Shown piece by piece: positions 7,799 through 19,700 of a DNA stretch of 64,000 nucleotides. The stretch spans positions 1 to 64,000 of the forward strand of contig CAZGHH010000002.1 in NCBI GenBank assembly GCA_964525485.1, in the 5' to 3' direction. The notes beneath the pieces were generated by a model that did no database searches, had not been told where the DNA came from, and saw nothing but the letters and a program-made list of their open reading frames with translations. Position numbers and translations under genes: made by a program. How positions within the stretch are numbered: the stretch's first letter is position 1; each line of letters begins with the position of its first letter. The stretch comes from DAONBD01 sp964525485 (GTDB lineage: Bacteria; Patescibacteriota; Gracilibacteria; UBA1369; LOWO2-01-FULL-3).

Positions 7799-10700
7799 AT
7801 GAAGAAAGCCTTAACCTCATTTCTGGCCTTCGCAATAGCGTTTACACAAACGCTTTTTTTCCTGCCGGAAGTGACTGCGGAAAGCCTTCCTTTGATAGGA
7901 GCGAAGACGGCTGAGGCGTTTGGCTTTTTTGACGGCGACAATGCCGAAACGGCTTATGCGGACACAGCTTATGCGGAGTCCACTGACAACAATAAAATAA
8001 AAGATCTTTACGATCTCGTTGCTTTGGTGGTGGATAAAAAATTAATGGAAGATGCATCCTCTTATATAGGCGGTATCAAGGAATACCCCGAGCTGGCAAA
8101 TGTTTATGACATGCCTGAGCGCATTAAAAGATTTGCAAAAGACATTCAAAAAAATTCTCCGAAGACAATTACAAAAATCTTAACATACGACAGCGACAAA
8201 GAGACTCTGCTTGATATCATTTCCGCTCTCGAAAATCTTTATAAAAATGGTGACGAAAATGTGAACTCGAGGCTGAGAGGTGTCGTGCTGATAGGAGATG
8301 TTCCTCTTCCGGTAGTGAATAAAAACGGAAATCGATTCATCTCAATGCTACCTCTTACGGATTTTGACGATAAATCCTATACATATAATCCTTCAACTCA
8401 AAGTTTTGACTTAAACAATGCGGTGGCCTTGCAGAAGCCGGAAATCTGGCATGGCGTTTTGAATAATAGCGACACAAACAGACTCGCTGAATTTTTTGAT
8501 AAGAATCATTTGTATCATGCTGGACATGAGGACTTTGCGACTTTTGGTGAAAAACTTTTCTTTGGGGATTTTATCACTGAGGAGGCGGATTTGAATGAAG
8601 ACGAATACACACTATATCAAAATCTCATAAAGAATATGGATGATATCGCTTATATGAGATTTAATAAAACTTGGGCGGGAGAGCTCACTACTGATGTAAT
8701 GAAAACGATTGGGGATGCCGGCGCCAATACTGATGAAATAAAGAATAATGCCGGTGCAATTTCCGGTGTGCCTGACATCTATACCAGAAGTCAGATAATG
8801 AATTTTCATAAAGATTATGTTCAGTTGGTCTCGAGTTTTTTGTCTAACTCAAATGATCTCATATCAGGAACCGGTAGATACAACCCTCAAGAAAGTGGAG
8901 TGGATTATGTCCCGGCGTTAATTACAATGAAGGATAAATTTTCAACGCAATACTTGAGACAAGCCAATGACGCCTTGGAGAGTAAAGTTAACGAAATTGC
9001 TGAGAAGATATCCGAGCCTTTGAAAATCGTTGATGAAACTCGTGTGACCGGGTCTGTGGGGGGAGATGATTTCAGCGTCACTCCAAATGTAAAATTACCT
9101 GCCCCTGTTCCATTTGTTGGTAATTCAATACCTCTTCCTAGTATTAGTACTTATACTTTTCGCAATCTTGTTAATAGAGATGGAGATAGTTTTTATATTA
9201 ATGGCGTTTCATCCGAATTATTAACAACTCCAAAACTCTGTTTGCCTTATTTGGGCTCTACTAACACTGTCAGAGCTATTTCTTCTGACAATATGGTTGC
9301 CGCTCAAAATTCATACACTCTTGGTGTAAATACTATTGCTCTCGGAAAAGATAAAATACTTGATATCACAAACAACAATCATTCTTATGGGCTTTTGATA
9401 GAAAGAAATTCCGANNNNNNNNNNNNNNNNNNNNNNNNNNNNNNNNNNNNNNNNNNNNNNNNNNNNNNNNNNNNNNNNNNNNNNNNNNNNNNNNNNNNNN
9501 NNNNNNNNNNNNNNGATGGATGTAAAGAATATGCAGAAAAATTAGAAGAAGACTTGAAACAAAAATTGAAAGACGAAGGATTTCCGCAAGCTTTAATAGA
9601 TAATCAAATTAAAAAAGAAATAAAAGATGCTTTTGCTAATGGAGTATTAAATCACGAGCCACGTATTTTGCCTTATGCTACAAAATTCGGCGACGAATAC
9701 TATTACCTGCCTACAGGTTACGACGTGGAGCCGACTCCTGCATTGTTAAAAAACAATGGTGTGATGACTTCGATTGTAAATGGTTTTGTTCAAAATGTTG
9801 CTTCCGGAAAAAATGGTGGAAACGATAAAGATGGACTGTATGAAGATGATAAAAGTCATTTGGAAGTTGAATTTTATGATGTCAGTGCCGGCTCGAAAAA
9901 AACTGTTGATATTGGTTTTGAAAGTCTTTCACCTTATTCCAATCTTTCATCCGATAAAAAAACTTACTCCATTAATGGTGGGAAAAATGGACTCTCAGGT
10001 TGTTTTTTCTTATCGACCGTTATGCATGATGATAGATGTCTGCCTATGTTTGCGACTTACCCTGTTTTAGATCCTGCGGCTAGCGTTGAGCCTTTTTTAT
10101 CTTCAAATGTTGGTGCTGTTGTAAAAAATGATGATGGAACTTTTTCTTATACAAAAGGTTATATGCCAGGTAATGTCGATAATTCTTCAATAGTTTATTC
10201 ACATCAATTTCCAATAGGTAAAAAAGTGGTCGAAGGTAAAGAAGGAGATTTGGTGGAAGGCCAAAATGATAATATCGCCTATAAAACACATGCTGAAGTT
10301 TTTCAGCTCCCAAGTGACATAACTACAAAACAAGAGTTGGCTGAAAATATAGATGATATGTATATGGATGCGTGTTTCAATATGCTTCCTTCAAACTCTG
10401 ATGATTTTCCTCCTGGAACTACTGGTAATGCTTATGTAGATATTTATTTTTATAATAATTTTGTTAATAGCGCTCAAAGTTTCGTCGATGGTGAAGGACG
10501 AAAAAATCAAAATATTCCTTACGGAGGAAAGGGAGACAATATCAGTTTGTATAAATCTACAAATGAAATGGTTTTGGATCAATCTACCAAGACTTCTTTG
10601 GGGATTTTTGCTAGATACTATGGACTGTATGATGGTATCGATAATGATAGTGACGGGATTCCTGATTTCAGACCTATCAAAGATGCCGAGGGGAAAGATA

Positions 10701-13700
10701 GTGGATTTGAGTTGGATATGGATGAAAGTGATCCCAAATATGGGTTGAACCTAAATAATATTCCTGAAGTAAGCAGGGCTTTGCTTGGGTTTAGATTGAA
10801 TTGGAAAAACCCTCCGTATCAGAGTGGGAAGCCCGGTAATGATGAGTATTGGTATCCTTTACCAAGAGTCCTTTTTGGAAAAGGTACAAGAATTTTTAAT
10901 GAAGATATTGATTTGATTTTGAAAGTTAAACCGAAACTTTTGAAAAGCATTTCGAGTTTAATTTTTCACAACGAGCCGACTAATTACACTATTTCAAAAC
11001 AGATCGAATCAGGTGTGACTCCTTCTCTCCCGATAGACGACCCGAGATATGTGGCCTTCATGGATTCGACAGGTCAGACTTCAAAAGTAAATTATCCAAA
11101 TTTACTAAAATCTCCCACAACCGAATCCGCTCCGAATGTTTCACAGTTCATAATTGATCTTGGCATACTTGCAGATGAAATATTAAAGATTCCCGGCAGT
11201 CAAAAGAAGCTGGATGATTTTATTAAATCAGAAGGGTTAAATTTGACTGCAAAAGATTACATCAAAACGGAACTTTTTAATGCGACAATAAACTCCGAAA
11301 AATCCGCATACACAACAAAGAACCATGCTGACTTTATGTTGAGTGCGGATCAAAAAATCTTGCGCGATGCGATAAATTGGAATTCGCTTTCGATCGATGA
11401 CAAGCATGAATACATTTTGAATTATTATTTAAATGATTCATCCGCCTACCCTGCTTATATAAATGATGATGGGATTGGGTATGAGGCCGCTTATTTAATT
11501 TTTGACGGAGGTAGTGGCGATAGCAGTGACTATATAGATTTTGCTTTTAATAAAGGCGAAAACACCGATAATGATCCTGAATTGAGCGCTATTACAGATG
11601 GCATGAAATATGAAGATTTCGTCGGACCCGGCATAGGAGACGACGGATATCCGGAAGATGGCGACGATGATGAATTTGTTTCTTTGAAGAAATTTTTTGA
11701 GGAATTAATAAATTTCTTCAAAGATTTGAGTAAACTGATTACAAGTTTTGATCCCAAGGTCGGACTAGATTCTGCTTGTGGAGAATTGGACATAGGATGT
11801 GATGACGCCTGTGAAGATGATACTCTGGAAAAGCTTGAGTTAATCCCTTCAAAAAGCGTTGTTTATAGCGACGGTCGAGACTATGTCGACGTCCAAGTCA
11901 AAGGTTATAATCAAAATGACAAACCTTATGCCGCTTCAACACCTGCACTTACATACTCACTTTCTCAAGATCTTTTAAATCCATCTTTCGTTGTTGATGA
12001 AAATTATTCAAGTAAAACTTTAATAGGTGGTCTTGGCGTCATAAGGCTCAGATCCACAAATGTTTCAGGATCAGTCACTATCACTGTTCAAGCAATTGTT
12101 TCTGAGGAAACAACTGTTGAGACGGAAGGTTTACTCGTACAGTCCGCTGGGAAAAAAGTTTCTCTGACTTCGGATACGAGTGGTGCGCAAGTTGGTACTG
12201 ATGAAGTTATAAATCTTTCCGCTGCTTTGATGGCGAACGAGGAAATAGAAGGTACTGCCACCAATCAAGTAACTTTTACAATAATAGATGGCAAAGACAG
12301 TGCTGTTTTTGAAGGTGGAAATATTAAAAAAGCTGTTAATGGGATAGCAAAGGCTACAATTAAACCGTTAACTAAGTCCGGCATAATAAAAGTAGAAGCA
12401 AAAGTAACTGATGGACCTTTTTACGCGACTGAAGTAAAAGAATTGGTAATAACTTCCGGAGAGCCGGCAAAATTAGCTTTGGAGACTGATACAAACGTAC
12501 TTCTTGCAAACAAAAAATCCAAAGCAAATGTTGCTGTAAAAGTTGTGGATAAATATGGGAATTTAACAGCGGATCAGTTTTCAACAGTTTCCATATTTGC
12601 ATTTGGAGACGTGGTACTGGATATGACCGGCGACAGTAATTCTTTGATGCCCGGATTACAAAAAGACACTACCGACGGAGTTGCAAATGCTTCAATTTTA
12701 TCCGGAGATAAAATAGGTGAGGCAAATGTGTATGCTGTTTTGATGAGTGATGAAATCGAAGAAAAAATGCTCTCAGCAACTATGGAGAAAGATGATATTG
12801 ATTTCAAAGGCGGTATCGGTGCTTCCAGAAACATTTCAATACTCGGCGATGGATCATTGAAATTAATACCTATATATAATGAGAAGATAAATGCGGATGG
12901 AAATTCCGCTTCCGCTATTTCAGTTGAATTACAACAAACTAATGGAATAAAAGTTCCGGGCTATAATGCTGAAATAGTTTGGGATGTAAACGATAGTAGT
13001 TATGGAACTTTGGACGTATATAGCGGTAAAACTATGACTGCCGGTGTTTCAAAAGCTATATTCAAATCTACCACATTATCCGGTGATCCAACTATCACAG
13101 TTTCCGCTCCGGGCTTTGCAAGTATTACTTTTGTTATTACAACTCTTCCCGGACCTGCGACTTCTCTTTCACTTGCAAGCGATGACGAGACTTTGTTCAC
13201 CGGTGGAATCGATAATACACTTGTAACCGCAAAATTGCTCGATCAATATGGAAATTTGGCCTACACGTCTTCAGCTAACGTTTCTTTTGCCCCTTCAAGG
13301 AGCTCAGGAAGTATTTTAACTTTTGATAGTCCAAATGAGGTCTTTACTTCTACCGGACTTGCAACTGTTAACATAAAATCAACAGCAAATTCAGGCAAGG
13401 CTTCTATTTCAGCTACCGCTCCGAATCTCGAAAAATCTAATCTACTTATTGATTTCAAAAAACGAATTTCAAATGAAAATTCAAACAGTTTTGCAAAAAT
13501 ATCTCCACGCGCTTTGTATATCAATCTACTTGGCGGAGCTTTTTATGACATGGGGAAAAACGACCTTGCGAGTGAAATGCTTTTCAACGGAAAATCTCAA
13601 GCTGTCCTCACTTCCACGTCCGTATTAAATGATAAAAAACGCGTTGTTTCTGTGGATGGATTTGGGCAAGTCGATGTTCTCGATCAAAATGTAAAAATGA

Positions 13701-16700
13701 ATTTTGTACCTGCTACAGAGACTTTTAAATTCAATAAAATAAAATTCAGGGACGAGACTTTTGGTGTTGATGTTGGTGAGATATTTTTTGTTCCAAAAAA
13801 CGATTTGCCTTTTGGATTAATCACAGATGACCTCGAAAAATATGGTGAAGGCGTTTTTGTAAAAGATATAACTCCGGATGATAAAAAAGACATCTCTCCG
13901 AAATTAATTTCCGACCTTCCTTCAAATTCAATTGTGTTAAAAAGAGGAGTCACTGAATTCGCAAAAATTGATAGATACGGGCGCGTTTCTCTATTATCAA
14001 ATGATGTCGTTTTGAGATTGCCTCAGGCGGCCGACTCGGCTTTGAAATTGGACAAGTCTTATTTCTCAATGCTACTGACATGGAAAAATGTTCCTATCGC
14101 TCAAATACAATTCAGACAATCGGTCCCGGTTTCCACATTAAAATCATCCGACAAAAATACTAATTTTGAAGCTGGAATATACATTAAACTCGCGAATGAC
14201 AAAGGAATTTTTGACTTAAAAGAATCATTCTCGCGATATTCAACCGAATTCAAAAGAGGATTTTATATAATTGATACAACTCAGGATATCGACCGAACAA
14301 TGGCTCCGGGAAGTGGTGTGGATTCCATCGAATCTGCGAAAACAAATACCGAGGTGGGATTCTCCACGGACAATAAAAATATGCTTCTTTTTACCGCCGG
14401 GAATTCTGTCGGAGAGTCAAATATCCCTTACGCTTCCGAGTCCGGAATAATTCTTGGAGATCCTACTATTCGCATTGATAACGCCACTGAAGATTTGATA
14501 GGGTTTTCAAATTACACAAAAGATATCGGTCAAATGATCCATTCCGATGCGGATACTTTTGATAACATTGAATTCTTTGATTATAACGGCGATGGATTTG
14601 ATGACCTTTTGATGACGTTCCTGGACGGCCGTATAAAGCTCCTTGAAAATGAAAACAGTAATCAAAGATTTGTTGATCGCGGAATCATCTTGAATATATC
14701 AAATAAAATTAACAGTCTTTCGAAAATTGATATTAATAAAGATGGGTTTGATGATTTGATAGTCGGTACACAAGAAAGTTGCGTACAGGGTGAAAAATGT
14801 TTGTACTTATATACGAATAAAAACGGTAGTTTTGAAAGACAAAAACTTGAGCTGAATACCGCTGATAAAATTTCTTCCGTTAAGACTGCGGATTTAAACA
14901 AAGATGGGACAGAGGATTTGGTTATTTCAGACGGTGCCGGGAATGTATATATATTCTGGGTCGATGACGGAAAAGTAAATTCAAATGAATACAAACTTGG
15001 AAATTTCGGTGTTGATTTGAACAGCGAAGATTTGATAGATGATATTTTGTTCCATTATCCTTCGATGCCCGCTATTCCAAAGGCTGGAAGCAGCAACCTT
15101 GATGATCAAAAAAATTACAGTGAAAATTACGGAAAATTTGTGCAGATTAAATTGGTTCAAGAGAGTTTGGCGACTGACGCTTCATCTGTATATAATATGT
15201 TTGGCGATAATGCCGAATACGATCCTGATGCTGAACCTTTGATAAAACCTCTTCCTTTCTTGTTGGCTAAATATACCGATGGAGTTTTCGATGGATCTGT
15301 GAAAAAAGTCGTGGATCAAAACGGAGGCAGTATGGGGATTGGTGATATTGTTGAGTATACTATTACAATTAAAAACAATTCATCTTCCGCAATAAGAGAT
15401 TTGATAATTTCGGATATCACTCCGGGTGCTCAAGAAATAGATATGGATTCTTTGAAATGTATTGATCCTGACTGTGCCAATGGAGCTAATAAGCCTGAAT
15501 GGGTTGGAACCGATGCTGTTTTGAGAGAGCTTGCTATCAAAGGGCTGAATGTCCCTGCTAATGGAGTGAGAAATCTTACTTACACTGCGAAAATAACTGC
15601 AATCCCTGATATAAATATTGTTATTGGTAATTTTGCCAATTTGGTTGACATTGAAAATGCAAATGCGAAAATCGGAGCCGATGAAAGCGTCAACGATGAA
15701 TTTCTTGATATATTCATTAAACCTGAAATAAACGATGGTAAATCTTTGACCTACTTCTTCTCAAAAAAGGATAGAGATGAAATGAAGCACGTAACATATG
15801 TGAAATACGATCAAGATATAGGGGCAACTGACAGGGATATCACCGCCCCTGTCGAAGGTCTCACTGATGAAGAGAACGCTGTAAAAGATGAAGCTATTGC
15901 ACTTTCCGAGGCAGTAAAAAAAGGCACGGCAGATCCTGATAAATTTATTAAAGATGCAAGTGAAGTGGATGCCGATGATCCTAATGGGGATGGTCAAGAC
16001 CCTTTGGACATTCCTTTGCCAAATGGCAGTCCTGAATCGATGGCTGAATTTTTGTCTGTGTTAAATGAAGATTTGGATGGAGATATGCTACCTGACTCAT
16101 GGGATGATTCTCCGGGAAGTGATGATTCTGATTCTAAATCATCTGGCGGAGGCTCGAAATCTGTCGGCCAAGTCTTCAGTGATATTGCTGATATGGCTGA
16201 AAAAATCGTCGATAAAGTTGAGGATGCACTTGATCAAATGAGATGTTCAGGCGCCGGATGTCTTCCTATCCCTTGGAATTATGCGTTCTTTGCACCAAGT
16301 GATCAAAATCCTGGGAATGGCATCGCTATGCTGGCGGTTGGCACTCCTAATATGCCGTATTTCAGTTTCTTGTACCCTACTACTGCGCAGTCTAATTTCA
16401 GACTCTATGTTTCCCCCACGCTCACAATGGGATTGGGTGTAGCTGTGTGTATGGGGCCATCTCCTGAGGGAGCGTGTTTTGTTGCTGCTGTTCCGGCCGC
16501 TAAAATTCCGTTTATTTGTGATGCCATTGAATTCGTAGTTTCAAAAATTAGAAGTGCTATTAATAAAGCCGTAAGCGTTGTAAACGATGCTGTTAATAAA
16601 GTTAATGCTATCGTTTCCGGTGATGACAGTCCAGACGCTACAGCTGAGAACAGTGGATCTAATGCTGTGAACCACAATGGAGCTTATGGTAGCGATAATT

Positions 16701-19700
16701 CAAAGTTAACATTTAAAGATTCCGTTAATTTGAAAGTCCCTGGATTCCCCGGATTCTTTACAAATTGGATGGATGCTCAGATCGATGAAATTTTTACAAA
16801 ACTGCTAGACTTACCGGATTTCTATTTGATCCTCCCTGACTTCGATCAACTATTTAAAGAATTTAATAGTCAAGATTTGGCAGGCAGTTTCAAAGGCATG
16901 AAAAATGTAGATGATTTCTTTGAGGCAATACAAAAAATTCCTTTGCTCAAAATTCAGCCTGAAGAAGTTACTATCAATATTCCTATTATCAATAAACAAC
17001 AAATAGAGAAATACGAGAAACAAGCCAAACAATTAGTAGAAAATTTGGAATCTCAAGCCGAAAATATAAAAGAATTCTGGACTTGTGATGAAAGTTCGGA
17101 GGAAAAAACTATCTGTGAATCATTGTTTATTCGCTTAGATAAATTAATAGCTAATCTCAAAAAACTTTTAGACACTCTTGAAGCGTATAAGGATTTACCA
17201 AAAACTTTGGCGAAACTGCGTTTCGCGCTGTCAAAATACGCCTTACAAATAGTTTGTTATCTAGATGCAGTGATGGAATTGACCGGTGGATATATAAATC
17301 GACAAGGAAAAATAATCCAGTCCTGGTTGAGAGCCATACGTGAAATAATAGATCAATTTAAAGGATGGAAAGCTATTCTTGATCTAGTACTGGATTATCA
17401 AGTGAGTTGTGACGAGTGTAAAAATGAACGTTATGGTGAAATAGGTTTGATATTCCAAGTGTTTGGAAGCGTGTTCCCTGAACTTCCTATTATACAAATT
17501 CCTAAATGGCCGGATTTTGTGTTTGATTTTTCAAAAATAGAAATGGGGATGACTGTAATTTGGCCGGATTTCGTGTTCAAGCCTTTGCCTTTGAATCTTC
17601 CTGATCTTCCGAGTGTAACTATTCCAAATATAAAACCAAGCCTTGATATAGACTTGGATTCCTTGATACCTGATTTTGAACTTCCTTTACCAAATATAAA
17701 TTTTGATCTTCCTGATCTGCCGCCTCTGCCATTACCAAAATTACCGGATATTCCTCGTCCGCCCACTATTCCAAAAATACCAAAACCTGTTTTTCAGTTG
17801 GCTGTGTCTTTGAAACCAATTTTCAAAATTTTGTGTCTAATTAAAAAAGGTTTGATGATATATCCGGAAGGGAAAGTTAAAGGGCAAATTGAAGGCATGA
17901 CCGAGCCCGGAGTGAAGCCTGTATTACCTATCACTTTGAATTTAAATTTAAAGCCGCCTTCATTCTCTTATGATGCGCCTGTTGAATTTGATATTACCTT
18001 GAAAACAAAATTTGGTATCGATACGAATGGTATATATGAATATGTTAAATATGCCGCCGACATGATGAATGAGACTTTGAGTTATTGGTCTAGTAAATTT
18101 AATAAATACATGAAAGCCGCTACCAATGCCGCTTCCAGTGCTACTCAAGTTGACAGGATTTTATTGGAACAAACAGGGGTGTCTCCTAATTGGAGTGTTG
18201 ATTTGGAAAAAGTGAAAGAAGAAATGAAGGGTAGTTATAACTTCAATATGGATGACCCGGATAACTTGTATTACTATCTTGCTGCGACTCAGGATTTCAT
18301 CTCCGACAATAATCCTCTCTTGGAAAAAAGCGCTTCAGATTTTGACATGATTTTAGCGACCGACAGCTCATCTTCCGAAATAGTTGAATTAAGAAATTCT
18401 TTATTGGCTTACGCACGCGGGCTCGAGGAACAAGGTAATATGTTTGAAAACATTAATGGGCTTGAGGATTTGAATACTTTGATAGCTTCTCTGCCTAAAA
18501 ATGAGTTTAATATCGATGAGAAATTTGTTGCGAATGATTTGGGACAAGGGACTTTGAATTCCGACAGCGACGATATAGTCGTGAAAAAAGTTTCGATCGC
18601 CGCTGATTTGGGTTCAATGCCTTTGAGTGAAATGAGTGATGTATTGAATGAAGGTCCAACCACTTTAAATGAATATATTGGAGAGGGTGGACTTACTGCT
18701 GATAATTTAGGCTCTATTCCACAAACGACGCCAAAAGGGATATTTGTTATGACAAGTGTTGATGAAGATGGAAATCCATCTTTGCAAAATGAAAATGTTG
18801 TAAGTTACACGGCTGAAATAAATAAAAATACGAAGATATTGTTTGGCGATGTGGACGCAGACACCGATACCGACATTATTTATACGATGGGAAATGATGT
18901 TTATTGGAAAAAGAATTATGAAGTTAATAAGGCCCCTCCATCAAATCCTGATGTGTTTATGATATCTTCTGTAAGTGCTTATTCCGGATCTGTGAAATCT
19001 GCCGTCCAAACATCGTCTGATTCTATTAATAAAAATAATTCTTCGACTTTTACATTCCTTCCTCAAAAATATAATGATTTGGTTGGGTATGAAGTTGTTG
19101 TTTACCCTTCTTTGACCGACATAGATAATGACGTATATCGCGGAACTTATAGATATCTGTTAATTGAAGAGCCTGATTCTGTTTTGGGTAAAGTCACAGA
19201 TGTTGTAGGTGTTGGTAAAAACTTTATAAACGGCTTGGAGAAAGTTGTGCATCAGTCTCCTGACGAATTCAATGTCAGCGCCGGAGATATTATTTATACA
19301 ATTTCCAAGGCCGGTATAGTTATCGATGGTAAAAACATTGGTCTTCCTGCCGGCAGTTTTTATAAAATTCCTTCCGATATCGAGACGCCGACTCTTGGTC
19401 TTGCTCTCGGTACCATTGAGTACATCCAAAAAAACACAGAACCATCTGACCGATTGTTGACCAAAACTTCATTTGTTTATGGAGAAAAAATACGCGCTCT
19501 AAATAATGGCGGAGCTTCTTTGAGTTTTGATAACGGAGTGACCATCGATGTAAAAGAAAATGAAAGTTTTGAAATGATGAAGCTCAATTCTCCCGAGTCT
19601 CCTTCTATTACATTAAATATTCCAAACGGAAATTATTTCGGTGTTATTTATTCATTACATGCAGACGGTACAAGAAGTTTACCTTCAACACCTTCCGCTA

